Shown here: piece by piece, positions 7,680-16,786 of the stretch
Layout: each line of letters opens with the position of its first letter
Numbering within the stretch: position 1 is the first letter of the stretch
NCBI GenBank assembly: GCA_037138475.1
Contig: JBAXII010000003.1
Span: 17,060-81,059 of the forward strand
Length of the DNA: 64,000 nucleotides
Source of the DNA: JAGOLU01 sp037138475
GTDB taxonomy: Bacteria; Patescibacteriota; Microgenomatia; UBA1406; GWC2-37-13
Direction of reading: 5' to 3'
Notes under the pieces: generated by a model
The model's database searches: none
The model's input: the letters and a program-made list of their open reading frames with translations, nothing else
What the model was told of the DNA's origin: nothing
Position numbers and translations under genes: made by a program

Positions 7680-8467
7680 CCAAGGAGCAAGCGCTTGAGT
7701 TTCCACAAAAAGTATTGGGCCAGACGTGGTCCACGAGCAAACTTTTGAGTGAAGTACAGTTGATTTCGATAGGCGATCTTTTTTACTTCTTCCTTCGTAT
7801 AAAAACTGCCAATCGTGGATTCATGATGGTGTTGTACGACTACGCTCGAGTCGAGAAGCACTTTCCATCCCTGCTTTTTAGCACGATAGGAGAGATCCAC
7901 ATCTTCCCAGTAAAAGGGAGCGAACATCTCATCCAGACCACCGAGCTGCTGCCACATAGATTTTCTAATCAGTGCACTGCCGAGCTCTGCCCAGGCATTA
8001 GGAATAAGCGCTTTGGTCTCTGAGGATGGCGTATCCAGGGGAAGTCCACGATGATGATACAGACCCTTTTCGAAATAGACTTCATTCCTGCCCTGAAGCT
8101 TGCTATCTCGTTCACGGGTGGTGAGACTGACAGCAAAAAGTTGTGGATCGTCAGTAAAATACGTGAGTGTTCGTTGCCAATCAGCGCTTTCGAGCAACAC
8201 ATCAGTATTGAGTATAAACAGAATGTCGCCTGTCGCATGCGTTACTCCCAGGTTCACTGCTGGAGCAAAACCACCATTTGACTCAGAGTGTATGAGGGTG
8301 ATTTTCCTTTCAGTAAAAAAGGGATCAACACTCAGTGGTGCTATATCTGTAGGATTATCGTTGACCACAATGACTTCGTGTCCTCCAAAGTACTGCCAGT
8401 TACTGACTAGGTTGCGTTTACATTCTTCAATTTTTTTATAGAGTGGGATGACGATGGATATAGTCAT
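7676..8467 (-). CDS. Family 2 glycosyltransferase (rhamnosyltransferase-like)
   Basis: 263 residues, GT-A fold. Transfers a sugar from a nucleotide donor to a lipid-linked or glycan acceptor at the cytoplasmic face. Seen: N-terminal SIVIPLYKKIEEC, EVIVVNDN, the nucleotide-binding ESNGGFAPAVNLGVTHATGD, the metal-binding ILNTDV (about 92-97) and the acceptor-side DEMFAPFYWEDVDLSYRAKK with the catalytic ED. No membrane segment. It lies nine bases downstream of the GT4 gene and presumably shares its transcript. Sugar specificity cannot be read. Confidence 0.85.
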   Translation of the reverse strand: MTISIVIPLYKKIEECKRNLVSNWQYFGGHEVIVVNDNPTDIAPLSVDPFFTERKITLIHSESNGGFAPAVNLGVTHATGDILFILNTDVLLESADWQRTLTYFTDDPQLFAVSLTTRERDSKLQGRNEVYFEKGLYHHRGLPLDTPSSETKALIPNAWAELGSALIRKSMWQQLGGLDEMFAPFYWEDVDLSYRAKKQGWKVLLDSSVVVQHHHESTIGSFYTKEEVKKIAYRNQLYFTQKFARGPRLAQYFLWKLKRLLLG

Positions 8468-8476
8468 AAGGTGTGC

Positions 8477-9574
8477 CTAATTCGTTACGCTAAGTGCATC
8501 GAGTGAAGCGCCAAGCGCCTCAATAGAGAACTTTCTCTCGATAGTTTCGGTGCCTGCGATGCGCATGTGCTCCTGCTTTGCAGGATCATGACTCAATGAT
8601 ATGACTTTGCGCGAGAGATCATCGAGTGATTTGAATGTGTATCCATTTACTCCATCTTCAATCACTTCTGGTATGCCTCCATTTGCAAAACAGAGAGGGA
8701 TGCAGCCATATGCCATAGCCTCGATGGGAGTGATGCCGAGGTGTTCAGTACGCTCTGGATACTTGGACGAATCGACACCCCAGCCAGCAAAGTGGATGTA
8801 GAAATCTCCCGTTTTGTAAAAATGACCAAGCTCGATATGGGAGATATTTGGCTTGAATATAATATTCTGATAGCTCGAAGCAAGCTGCTTTAGCGACTCG
8901 TAATACTTTTTATCTTCTGGTTTTACTCCTCCGATGAGGATGAGCTTACTCGCCGCATACTGCGGATTGGACTGTATGAACTGTACAAACCAGGCAATGG
9001 CTACGTCATGTCTCTTTGAATGCAGGTGGCGGAAGAAACGTCCCACGGTGATAAACGTCAACGAGGTGCCAGAGATGTGCTGTGTGTCTGGGAGGCGATC
9101 TGCAGGGAGTGATGTCACTGGGTACACGACTGAGGAGGTGATGCCGTATGCTTTGAGATTTTTCTGCGTAAACTTCGAGTTTGATATCCATATCCAGCCT
9201 CTTGTTTTGATTTGATTCCACAGTGTCATGCGATAGAGCTTTGCATCTGGCACCATGCAAAAGCAATATGTTTGTTTTGCCGTCGAAAAGAAATATGAGC
9301 CATCTGTCGCATAGAGGAGTAGGTCGTACGCGTGGAGCAGCTTGATTTTTTGTATGAGTGAAAGCGTCGTGAGCTTTGGGATCCATTTGATACCAGGTGG
9401 AAGCGAGAGGTGGAGCTTACGCTCGAGATCTTTGGAGATGTCCTTACTCCAAGCGATAGTGAGTTCGTACCCTTGGCTGATATAGTATTCACATATCTGC
9501 AGCATGTGCTTCTCACCACCTCCACAGGTGTCAAGGTACGGGTTCCAGAGTAAGAGTTGTTTCATGGGTGCCAT
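8477..9574 (-). CDS. Family 4 glycosyltransferase (ALG11-like GT-B)
   Basis: 365 residues, GT-B fold. The N-terminal glycine-rich acceptor-side loop is YLDTCGGGEKHMLQI (about 13-27). The C-terminal donor domain contains FITVGRFFRHLHSKRHD and the retaining GT4 signature with ERTEHLGITPIEAMAYGCIP (E-x7-E). The GGGEKH loop and HLGITPIEAM resemble eukaryotic ALG11-type mannosyltransferases, so a mannosyl transfer is a reasonable guess. Start could be 9574 (MAPMKQ) or 9565 (MKQLLLW). First gene of a two-gene minus-strand unit with the GT2. Confidence 0.85.
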   Translation of the reverse strand: MAPMKQLLLWNPYLDTCGGGEKHMLQICEYYISQGYELTIAWSKDISKDLERKLHLSLPPGIKWIPKLTTLSLIQKIKLLHAYDLLLYATDGSYFFSTAKQTYCFCMVPDAKLYRMTLWNQIKTRGWIWISNSKFTQKNLKAYGITSSVVYPVTSLPADRLPDTQHISGTSLTFITVGRFFRHLHSKRHDVAIAWFVQFIQSNPQYAASKLILIGGVKPEDKKYYESLKQLASSYQNIIFKPNISHIELGHFYKTGDFYIHFAGWGVDSSKYPERTEHLGITPIEAMAYGCIPLCFANGGIPEVIEDGVNGYTFKSLDDLSRKVISLSHDPAKQEHMRIAGTETIERKFSIEALGASLDALSVTN

Positions 9575-9673
9575 TCTGAAAAATATTCAAAGGGCGGTTA
9601 GAACAGGACTAATGGCGATTGTACCATCTCACAACACGTGATGTGAGTGATGATATGGGATTGCCCCTTACTA

Positions 9674-10351
9674 CTAGGATGAACCATTGATCATGCCGTC
9701 GATCATCTTGATCTGGCGCTTGGCACGCGCGGCGATGTCTGGCTCATGAGTGACGATGACAATCGTGATCTTTTCTTGCTCATTCAGCTCAGTCAAAAGT
9801 TTCATGATCTCATCACCTGTTTTGGTATCAAGGTTGCCTGTAGGCTCATCAGCGAGGATAAACTCAGGCTTCATGATGAGTGCCCGAGCGATGGCCACGC
9901 GCTGTTGCTGTCCTCCTGAGATACGATTTGGATATGATTGAGCTTTTGACTCCAGTCCAAATCTCTTGAGTAGGTACTGTGCATATTCCTTTGGATTGTA
10001 ATCAAGCTTCTTACGGGTATATATCGTAGGCACGAGAAGATTTTCAAGAATCGTCAACTTATTTATCAGATTAAATTGCTGAAACACAAATCCAATATAC
10101 TCGTTGCGCAGACGTGAAAGCTCTACATCTGATAGATTTTCTGCTTCCTTGCCCCCGATGATGACCTTGCCCGAGGTTGGCTTGTCGAGGAGGCCTAAGA
10201 TTTGCATGGCTGTTGATTTACCGCATCCTGAGGGGCCAGTGATGGCTACAAATTCACCTGAATCGATCTGGAAAGAGATGCCCTTGAGGGCAGTAAACGT
10301 CTCGTCGGCATTGATCTGGTATTTTTTCCAGATTTCTTGGAGGGAAATCAT
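9674..10351 (-). CDS. ABC transporter ATP-binding protein (MacB/LolD type)
   Basis: 225 residues. Powers an exporter or lipoprotein-release type ABC system. Walker A is GPSGCGKST, the Q-loop sits in FVFQQFNLI, the signature is ISGGQQQRVAIARAL, Walker B is FILADEPTG, and the H-loop is VTHE. The start is the ATG at 10351 (MISLQEIWKKY); the longer frame runs upstream through repeat sequence. It lies downstream of the membrane-fusion subunit on the same strand, 135 bases away. A matching MacB-type permease is not adjacent; the only candidate in the window is at 46472-47680. Confidence 0.9.
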   Translation of the reverse strand: MISLQEIWKKYQINADETFTALKGISFQIDSGEFVAITGPSGCGKSTAMQILGLLDKPTSGKVIIGGKEAENLSDVELSRLRNEYIGFVFQQFNLINKLTILENLLVPTIYTRKKLDYNPKEYAQYLLKRFGLESKAQSYPNRISGGQQQRVAIARALIMKPEFILADEPTGNLDTKTGDEIMKLLTELNEQEKITIVIVTHEPDIAARAKRQIKMIDGMINGSS

Positions 10352-10361
10352 AAAAGACAGT

Positions 10362-10397
10362 TTATAAAGTCTGTAAGGTCCGTAAAGTCCATAAAGT
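10362..10397. repeat. Nine-base tandem repeat, four copies
   Basis: TTATAAAGT, CTGTAAGGT, CCGTAAAGT, CCATAAAGT in a row between the ABC ATPase and fusion-protein genes. Confidence 0.75.
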
Positions 10398-10444
10398 GAC
10401 CCCCGAGGGTCATCCCGGACATGCGCGTGAGCGAGATCCGGGAT
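10397..10444. repeat. Double hairpin, TCATCCCGGA-type palindromic repeat
   Basis: TGACCC-ccga-GGGTCA (10397-10412) followed by ATCCCGGA...TCCGGGAT (10412-10444, 17-base loop). Same style of intergenic palindrome as at 51628, 61922 and 63888. No U-run, so not an ordinary terminator. Confidence 0.6.
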
Positions 10445-10486
10445 CCAAGTCCATACCGTTCTCATGCTGGACAGTAGAGAGACGGA

Positions 10487-11512
10487 TCATTTCGTCTCAA
10501 TGATCATATCACCATCCTTGAGACCTGACTTGATCTCAACAAGCGTATCAGCCTCCTCGCCAATGGTGACCTCTGTCTTGACCTTTTTTTCATTTACGAT
10601 CTTCGTCACATATTTTTTCTTTAGCTCAGTTTTAATGTATTGCGGAGGTACAGCGAGGCGGCTTGCATATTCTTTGGTGACAAACTCTGCATCACCAGTC
10701 ATGCCCAATCGATACTTTAGCGCAATGTTGTCAGATCCAAATCGCAGTTTTGTCTCGTATATGGTGCCTGTCTCTCCCACCTTTGGAGTAAAGGAAAGCG
10801 TAGTCACCGTGGCACGAATGGGTTCTTCTGAATATGCATCCATGAGGATCGTTGCATCTTGCCCCACGTACAGTTTTGGTACTTCGGTTTGGTCTGCACT
10901 CGCTGAAAAATAGATAGTGTCAGGATTTACCACTTCAAAGGTGCTGGTGACGCCAATGTTGACTCCCGCATAGGGCGAGGTGACCTTGGTGACGATGCCA
11001 CTGATGGGTGAGGCGAGGTATGAGTACTCCTTGGATATAGATTGTAGCTCGACATTTAGGACAGAGGTATTGAGACCAAACTGAGCTTTGTCGATGAGTC
11101 GCTTGAGTCTGTCGCCTACTTCACCATCTTTGTATGCTGCATCTTTGTTGTCCACTTTGGCTTGATCAAAGTCCCATCGCGTTATCAAAAACGTGTTCAA
11201 CTGTTTCTCCAAGTTTTTCTGTAGCTCGCGCTGATCGAGACTGGCGATGCCTTGGCCTTTTTTGACATAGTCACCTTCTTTGACGCCGACCCAGGCGAGT
11301 CTTCCCCCTGTTTGAAAGCCAAGAGTTGCTTTTTCGGTGGCATCGATTTTCCCTGAGAGGTTTAGGGTATTTTTCAGAGTAGTTTTGGTCACGGTGTACG
11401 CCGCTTCCTTCTCAGTTGGCGTCGCCGCAGTGGCCACGTTTGCTTTGTAATACGTGTACGCCACATATCCAAGGATGCCGAGCACGAGGAGAATGATGAT
11501 GAACTTTTTCAT
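10487..11512 (-). CDS. Membrane-fusion (HlyD/MacA-type) protein
   Basis: 341 residues. An N-terminal membrane anchor (about 3-23) is followed by a biotinyl-lipoyl-like domain (GRLAWVGVKEGDYVKKGQGIASLD, split around a helical hairpin from about 95 to 145, then ASPISGIVTKV) and beta-barrel domains. Such proteins bridge an ABC permease to outer structures or act as periplasm-side chaperones of MacB-like exporters. In an organism probably lacking a classical outer membrane it may feed substrate to the envelope. Start at MKKFIIILLVLG. It precedes the ABC ATPase on the same strand, supporting a MacAB-type system. Confidence 0.85.
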   Translation of the reverse strand: MKKFIIILLVLGILGYVAYTYYKANVATAATPTEKEAAYTVTKTTLKNTLNLSGKIDATEKATLGFQTGGRLAWVGVKEGDYVKKGQGIASLDQRELQKNLEKQLNTFLITRWDFDQAKVDNKDAAYKDGEVGDRLKRLIDKAQFGLNTSVLNVELQSISKEYSYLASPISGIVTKVTSPYAGVNIGVTSTFEVVNPDTIYFSASADQTEVPKLYVGQDATILMDAYSEEPIRATVTTLSFTPKVGETGTIYETKLRFGSDNIALKYRLGMTGDAEFVTKEYASRLAVPPQYIKTELKKKYVTKIVNEKKVKTEVTIGEEADTLVEIKSGLKDGDMIIETK

Positions 11513-11529
11513 ATTTGTCTTTGATCCAC

Positions 11530-11535
11530 TATAAT
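11530..11535 (+). promoter_or_regulatory. -10-like TATAAT between divergent genes
   Basis: TATAAT 21 bases before the ATG at 11557; the reverse strand offers TATTAT/TATAGT 15-18 bases before the fusion-protein ATG at 11512. Confidence 0.35.
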
Positions 11536-11556
11536 AGTAAGCATTCACTTTACACC

Positions 11557-12777
11557 ATGCACACGTACAAAATCAACCTCAAAATTGCATTGGTGACTTT
11601 TGTGCCTGTACTTCTAGTATACCTCCCCTTTTTGCTACATTTGAAGCATTTTTACTTTCTCAACCTGAGTGACTCAGGCATGCAACAGATCTACAAAAAC
11701 TGGGATGGGCCAAATTTTGTGCTCAATGCGATCACGGGGTATGATCCTATACAGATCGCAAAGCATACGTTCGCTCCTAAACCATATGAATACTATGCAA
11801 ACCATTTTCCTTTGTACAGTTGGTGGATCTCACTTCTGGGTCCTGTAATAGGCTATTTTCAATCAGCATTGGTGGTAAATATATGCAGTAATCTGATTGT
11901 AAACGTCGTTTTTTATAAGTGGGTTTCGAAATACTCTCAACATCCACTCTGGCTCACCTTTGTTTTTACCGTGTTTCCTCCCCGTTATTGGATCGTGCGG
12001 AGCGTCATATCTCCTGAGATGCTGCTCATCGCACTCGTCTTGTCCACTCTGTGGAAGTGGGAGCGAGGATTGTATGTGCGTGCAGCACTACTCTCATTCC
12101 TTGCCGTGCTGACCAAGTTTCAAGCCATCATACTAGCGCCAGTATTCTTGCTCACCCTCCTAGTCCAACAGCTGCCCCCAATCACCACCATAACTTGTGA
12201 GTGGAGAAAAAAGTTTCATCAGAAGTTTGCACTCTCTGCAATCGTCGCAGTCATCGCGCCTATCGCGGGATATCTATTGATCGCCTTTTTCTACCAGTAT
12301 AAATTTGGAGATTTTTATGCGTATTTTAATGGTCAAAAAGGCGTAGGTATGGGCGCTGCACTGCCATTTTCCATGTTTAACTCAGCTGAAAAATGGGTAG
12401 GTACAGGTTGGCTCGAGCACACCGCATTGTATTTTGTGGGTATGTTTACGTTGATTGGAAAGCTCTGGACTGAAATCAAAAATCAAAATCCAAAAGTAAA
12501 AAGTAAAAGTAGTGGGCTTGAGGGGGCACCCATTCATCCTGTTTACCTATCTTTTGTGATAGGGTATACCGCCATGCTGACGCTCATTCCACAAGTAGAT
12601 ATTATGCGTCTGGCCATGCCTCTGGCACCCATCTTCATCATGGCATTCCACAATTTTTTCGAGTCGAAAACGTTCCACATCGGACTTCTACTTTCATTGC
12701 CTGCACTTTATATGTACGCTCTAAACTTTATCATGACCAATCAAGCAGGTATCAGCGATTGGGGACTGTTTAAATAA
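11557..12777 (+). CDS. Multi-pass membrane glycosyltransferase-like protein (GT-C)
   Basis: 406 residues with about ten membrane segments. The first outside loop holds LSDSGMQQIYKNWDGPNF, followed by YYANHFPLYSWWISLLGPVIGY and a PPRYWIVRSVISPEMLL stretch. The layout and motifs match the protein encoded at 38410-39564 (NYDGMLF, AAHTPGYPLLIKLLSPFVGY, LPRLWILRSTGSSEIVFL), so the two are paralogues. GT-C enzymes use polyprenyl-phosphate sugars on the outer membrane face; PIG-V-type mannosyltransferases are a possible relation. A heptamer repeat array is inserted in frame (EIKNQNPKVKSKS, about 307-319). Start at MHTYKINLKIALV; it opens the plus-strand island. Confidence 0.6.
   Translation: MHTYKINLKIALVTFVPVLLVYLPFLLHLKHFYFLNLSDSGMQQIYKNWDGPNFVLNAITGYDPIQIAKHTFAPKPYEYYANHFPLYSWWISLLGPVIGYFQSALVVNICSNLIVNVVFYKWVSKYSQHPLWLTFVFTVFPPRYWIVRSVISPEMLLIALVLSTLWKWERGLYVRAALLSFLAVLTKFQAIILAPVFLLTLLVQQLPPITTITCEWRKKFHQKFALSAIVAVIAPIAGYLLIAFFYQYKFGDFYAYFNGQKGVGMGAALPFSMFNSAEKWVGTGWLEHTALYFVGMFTLIGKLWTEIKNQNPKVKSKSSGLEGAPIHPVYLSFVIGYTAMLTLIPQVDIMRLAMPLAPIFIMAFHNFFESKTFHIGLLLSLPALYMYALNFIMTNQAGISDWGLFK
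12475..12509. repeat. In-gene heptamer array, NNYAAAA family
   Basis: Five 7-base units (ATCAAAA, ATCAAAA, TCCAAAA, GTAAAAA, GTAAAAG) inside the coding sequence of the membrane protein at 11557-12777, translated as a Lys/Asn-rich loop between membrane segments. Confidence 0.75.
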
Positions 12778-12809
12778 TGAATAATTAATAGTGAATAATT
12801 GAGAATGAA
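12775..12809. repeat. Heptamer array spanning a stop and a start codon
   Basis: Five units (TAATGAA, TAATTAA, TAGTGAA, TAATTGA, GAATGAA). The array begins within the stop of the upstream gene, and its last unit supplies the ATG of the next gene at 12805. Confidence 0.75.
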
Positions 12810-14403
12810 AAATATATTTAGAAACAAGAAGGATGTGGCATTTTTGGCAGGATTGGTTGTTCTAATTGCAGGAGCAGTGTTTTTAAGGTTTTATCGGATA
12901 CCTGAATTTTTGACATTTCTCTCTGATCAGGGACGAGACGCGATCATATTGAAGCGTATCGTGATGCTCGAAAAGTGGGTATTTGTAGGGCCTACCACCT
13001 CCATAGGTAATGTATTCACCGGACCTTTTTTCTACTACCTTGTAGCTCCATTCATGCTCTTGTCGGGACTAGATCCAGCAGGGCCTGCGTATGGCATCGC
13101 ACTTATAAACACCGTCGGGTTGATCTTGAGTTTTGTATTTGTCCTCAAGAACTTTGGCAAAAGCACTGCGTTTTTTTTCCTCGTGTTTGCAGGTTATTCC
13201 GTCAACCAGATCATGCAGTCGCGCTTTAGTTGGAATCCAAATCCAGTCAGTACCTTTAGTTTTATCGCACTCATGTGCTGGTATTATGCGATACGAGAGA
13301 TCCGTCATCATCGTGCCACTCATCATGTTACACCTATAACCAGATCGCTCACACGATTTATAAAGGAATCCAAATGGCATCTGATCACAGGCATTATGTT
13401 AGGTCTGTGTTTGCAGCTTCACTATGTGACAATACTTCTGATCTTGCCAATCGGTTTATATTTTCTATCAACTATATTCCGTGTGCAGAGTACTGGCCGT
13501 GTCTCATTGTCCAAGGAGTTCTTGAGACCTCTCTACCAGATGATTCTTGGGTTCCTCGGTGGCGTCGTCACCTTTACCCCACTCATATTGTTTGATATAA
13601 AAAATAAGTTTATCAATCTACATACCCTCCTACGCGCTACCTCAACAGGAGAAATACAGGCAAAGAGTTTTCTCTATTACGACCGACTTACTGACACGCT
13701 TCGTACACTATGGTTTCACTCGTTTGGCATCAAGCTTGATACTGAGTGGTCCATCTTCAGCCTGTTTGCGTTGATACTACTGACTCTATGGATAGCGCAG
13801 CGCTATCATCACGGCGTGGAGCGCGTGTTTATCTATGGATGTCTGGTGGTGGTGGTATCTTTTGTACCCTTATTTGCCTTGATTGAGACTGGTAGGCATG
13901 TGCACTACTACAATCATCTATATCTGGCGTTGTATTTTCTAGTTGCCTTGATACTGAACTCAGCTTCGAGATTTAATATCGTGAAACTCGTGTGGTGTGT
14001 AGGGCTTGGAGTATATATGTACCAACAAATGTATCTCCTTCCTCAGATCGTGGAACCCATGCGAAAAAATACCCAAATGACTGAGGCAAAGAATGTGGCA
14101 ACATATATCAAAAGCCAGATCACATCCCCAGAGTATCAGGTCGTAGGATTGCCCTTTTATGAGACCGAAGGTCACTATAGATATTATCTGGAGTATTTGG
14201 GCGCACGGCCAATGACTGCTGACTCGCTCGGAGATCCGCATGAGCTCTTTGTCATCTGTCATCAACTAAATTTAAAGGATTGTGAGATACCTGGCAATGC
14301 ACAATGGCAGCTCGCTGATTTTCAAAACAGACATCCGCAATGGAGAGTGGTTAGCGCACGAGAGATAGCAGGAGTGCGCGTGTACAAGATAGTACAACAG
14401 TGA
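12805..14403 (+). CDS. GT39-like membrane glycosyltransferase, DQxxD subfamily
   Basis: 532 residues, about 11-12 membrane segments. The first outside loop carries the acidic catalytic-type motif FLSDQGRDAII (about 40-50) and then FVGPTTSIGNVFTGPFFYYL (about 63-82). The same DQxxD ... GPxxxxG...G..YY pattern is found in three other proteins here (35194-36666, 42603-44150, 44174-45694). The C-terminal ~80 residues are predicted outside the membrane. Such enzymes move a sugar from polyprenyl phosphate to glycan or protein. The upstream in-frame TTG adds two residues; ATG 12805 is preferred. Confidence 0.7.
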   Translation: MKNIFRNKKDVAFLAGLVVLIAGAVFLRFYRIPEFLTFLSDQGRDAIILKRIVMLEKWVFVGPTTSIGNVFTGPFFYYLVAPFMLLSGLDPAGPAYGIALINTVGLILSFVFVLKNFGKSTAFFFLVFAGYSVNQIMQSRFSWNPNPVSTFSFIALMCWYYAIREIRHHRATHHVTPITRSLTRFIKESKWHLITGIMLGLCLQLHYVTILLILPIGLYFLSTIFRVQSTGRVSLSKEFLRPLYQMILGFLGGVVTFTPLILFDIKNKFINLHTLLRATSTGEIQAKSFLYYDRLTDTLRTLWFHSFGIKLDTEWSIFSLFALILLTLWIAQRYHHGVERVFIYGCLVVVVSFVPLFALIETGRHVHYYNHLYLALYFLVALILNSASRFNIVKLVWCVGLGVYMYQQMYLLPQIVEPMRKNTQMTEAKNVATYIKSQITSPEYQVVGLPFYETEGHYRYYLEYLGARPMTADSLGDPHELFVICHQLNLKDCEIPGNAQWQLADFQNRHPQWRVVSAREIAGVRVYKIVQQ

Positions 14404-14430
14404 CCCTCAGTGGCATTGTGACAGGTGTTT

Positions 14431-14439
14431 TGCTACAAT
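14431..14439 (+). promoter_or_regulatory. Extended -10 of the polyprenyl-phosphate sugar synthase gene
   Basis: TGCTACAAT, eight bases before the ATG at 14448; no Shine-Dalgarno site. The same TTTGCTACAAT string occurs at 52759 and 53926. Confidence 0.5.
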
Positions 14440-14447
14440 CACCTCAC

Positions 14448-15197
14448 ATGAACATATCATTGATTGTGCCTTGCTACAACGAGGAATCAAATTTTCAAAA
14501 GGGCGTTTTGGATAAAATTGGCAACTACGTCAGAGATGACTCTCGGTTTGTCGAAGTGCTCATAGTAGACGATGGATCGACTGACAAGTCACGTGAAGTC
14601 ATACAAGCGAAGTATCTCAGTCAGTTCTCCAAGTTTCGCCTCGTTGCGGCACCTCATCAGGGCAAAGCAATGACGGTAATAACTGGTATCAAAGAAGCTG
14701 TGGGTACTTTTGTATTTTTTACCGATGCCGACCTTGCCACACCTATCGAGGAGGTAGAGAAGCTCATCGCTGAGCAGGAACGTACACGCGCTGAGATGGT
14801 CATCGGATCCCGTGGATCAACTCGTCCGGACGCGCCACTTACCCGCAAGATCATGGCGCTTGGCATGATCACGATCAGATCACTAATTGTAGGACTTCGT
14901 GGGATCAAGGACACACAGTGTGGGTTCAAACTCTTCCAGCGTGAGGCAGCTCTCAAGGTCATAGACAAACTCGTTGTGTTCAAACGTAAGTCAGTAGGTA
15001 GCCAAGCATCGGTATCAGCGATCTTTGATCTTGAATTCTTATTCATCGCCAAAAAGTTGGGATATGATATAGGTGAGGTGCCGGTCTCGTGGCGTCATGT
15101 GGAGACCCGTCGCGTCAGTTTTGTCAAAGACGTCATCGAGTCTCTCCTGGACATGGCTAGGCTCAAATGGTATGAGCTAAAGGGAAGGTATGAGTAA
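14448..15197 (+). CDS. Polyprenyl-phosphate sugar synthase (DPM1/ALG5/GtrB-type GT2)
   Basis: 249 residues. Makes a polyprenyl-phosphate hexose from a nucleotide sugar at the inner membrane face. Seen: SLIVPCYNEESNFQKGV, EVLIVDDGSTDKS (about 37-49), HQGKAMTV, the metal site FFTDADLATP (about 91-100) and the family-typical QCGFKLFQREAA. The pattern is closest to dolichyl-phosphate beta-glucosyltransferases. No C-terminal membrane domain is present. It is the likely source of lipid-linked donor for the surrounding GT-C enzymes. The start at MNISLIVPCYN matches both the family N terminus and the -10 position. Confidence 0.85.
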   Translation: MNISLIVPCYNEESNFQKGVLDKIGNYVRDDSRFVEVLIVDDGSTDKSREVIQAKYLSQFSKFRLVAAPHQGKAMTVITGIKEAVGTFVFFTDADLATPIEEVEKLIAEQERTRAEMVIGSRGSTRPDAPLTRKIMALGMITIRSLIVGLRGIKDTQCGFKLFQREAALKVIDKLVVFKRKSVGSQASVSAIFDLEFLFIAKKLGYDIGEVPVSWRHVETRRVSFVKDVIESLLDMARLKWYELKGRYE

Positions 15198-15292
15198 TGA
15201 ATAATTAATAATTAATAATTGAGAATTGAGAATTGAGAATTAAGAATTAAGAATTAAGAATTAAGAATTGAGAATTAGTAATTTGGAATAGG
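15195..15292. repeat. Fourteen-unit heptamer array, TAATTAA/GAATTGA family
   Basis: Fourteen consecutive 7-base units starting at the TAA stop of the preceding gene: TAATGAA, TAATTAA x2, TAATTGA, GAATTGA x2, GAATTAA x4, GAATTGA, GAATTAG, TAATTTG, GAATAGG. The longest array in the window. Confidence 0.9.
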
Positions 15293-15321
15293 GAAATGTT
15301 CTACGTAACATCGTACTCTCA

Positions 15322-16767
15322 ATGAAAAAACTTTTTCCTTTACTCTTTGGCATATTCATACTCGGTAGTCTATGGTGGCGACTCATCGTCATGCGGACTA
15401 TACCCTTTTATGACTGGGATGAGTCAATATATGCGCAAGTAGCACGTGAATGGATGCGACACCCGGGACTAGCCCTCACTTATAATGGCTCGCTATGGTT
15501 TGAAAAGCCACCTCTCCTTTTCGCAATCATTGGAAGCCTTTTTCAAGTATTTGGTACGAGTGAGTTCATAGCAAGGCTGCCTTCAACAATTGCTTCGATA
15601 TTTGCACTGCTGTATCTCAAGCAATTAGTCCTAAAGACTCTCAAAAGCGATCAGCTTGCATACACCACAGTCCTCTTGACCCTTGCAACTACCTACTACC
15701 TTGATAGAACTGGGCTCGTAAATGTGGATATATTCCTGACACTTGGATGGCTTATGTACCTGGGGGGTACCTCGGTCAAATCTAGATTGATTGGCACTTG
15801 TATAGGCACTTGGACCAAATCATTTCTCGGACTTATTCCGCTTGTGGTTGATGTGGTGGTGTCACTCTGGCACCGTAAACTTACCTTGAGCAAGATGAGG
15901 GAATCGCTTGTCATACTAGTCCTTGCTCTGTCATGGCACATTTATATGGCGCTCGTATATCAGAATGCATTTATCACGTCACATGTGTATGAGCATTTGA
16001 TTTCTCGAGTCCAAAAGCCAATAGAGCTACATGCAGGAACAAGGTGGTTTTATTTTGACCATCTGTGGCAAAATTATTCTTTGCTCCTTAGTCTTGCAGG
16101 TATCGCCATCTTAGTCTGGGCTTATCGAATAGCACGTCGACAGAAAAGGTTTGAGATTGATAGAGTATTTGTACTGTCGCTTTCTTATCTTGCTCTGCTT
16201 ACAATAAGTAAGGCAAAACTTTCTTGGTATGTTACTCCACTTCTGCCATTGACCGCGTTCATGATAGTGTATCTCATAAGTCAAATCGGGAACGGCAATG
16301 TGAGAAAGTTCGCCGCGATCTCTCTCATCGTATGGGGAACTTTTCAATTTACAATAAAGACACTCGGCGCAAGTTTTGACTATGCGGTTCCCTCACAGGT
16401 CATGCTTGCGCGGTGCAAGAACTCGCTTCCTCCTATCAATAAACTTGGATATTTAGTCTCTCCGAGCCAGCGAACTGACGCACATGTTATCGAAGCTGCA
16501 CAGCTAAACATCGGCAGTTCATTTATTTATGGTTCCGCACCAACCTTCTTGTTTTATCTTGACCGTCCTGTCACTTTTTACTACAAAACTGATTTATTTT
16601 TGAAGGATTTGGGCTCCTATGATGCGATGGTGACACACAAAGATGATTCAGCACTTAGACAAAGGGCAGAGCAGATACTCGCACCGGGAATCACCCCCAT
16701 CCTTACCTGTGCTCGGGAAGATATGACAATGACTGTGCGTGGGAGTAGTGCGTCGTCTACAAAGTGA
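15322..16767 (+). CDS. ArnT/PMT-like GT39 membrane glycosyltransferase
   Basis: 481 residues, about 11 membrane segments. The first outside loop has YDWDESIYAQVAREWM (about 29-44), the DE motif of ArnT/PMT enzymes, followed by WFEKPPLLFAIIGSLFQVFG, the E-K-P-P block characteristic of ArnT-type transferases. Uses a polyprenyl-phosphate sugar as donor; the acceptor is unknown. The short C-terminal tail holds GSAPTFLFYLDRPVTFYYKT. Preceded by the long heptamer array. Confidence 0.75.
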   Translation: MKKLFPLLFGIFILGSLWWRLIVMRTIPFYDWDESIYAQVAREWMRHPGLALTYNGSLWFEKPPLLFAIIGSLFQVFGTSEFIARLPSTIASIFALLYLKQLVLKTLKSDQLAYTTVLLTLATTYYLDRTGLVNVDIFLTLGWLMYLGGTSVKSRLIGTCIGTWTKSFLGLIPLVVDVVVSLWHRKLTLSKMRESLVILVLALSWHIYMALVYQNAFITSHVYEHLISRVQKPIELHAGTRWFYFDHLWQNYSLLLSLAGIAILVWAYRIARRQKRFEIDRVFVLSLSYLALLTISKAKLSWYVTPLLPLTAFMIVYLISQIGNGNVRKFAAISLIVWGTFQFTIKTLGASFDYAVPSQVMLARCKNSLPPINKLGYLVSPSQRTDAHVIEAAQLNIGSSFIYGSAPTFLFYLDRPVTFYYKTDLFLKDLGSYDAMVTHKDDSALRQRAEQILAPGITPILTCAREDMTMTVRGSSASSTK

Positions 16768-16773
16768 TTCAGG

Positions 16774-16779
16774 TATAAT
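16774..16779 (+). promoter_or_regulatory. -10 element, leaderless
   Basis: TATAAT ending seven bases before the ATG at 16787; lies just after the stop of the previous gene. Confidence 0.55.
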
Positions 16780-16786
16780 AACAGTG

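Noticed and set aside
15195..15292. CRISPR-like array
   Set aside because: The repeat unit is seven bases with no spacers and no cas genes anywhere in the window.
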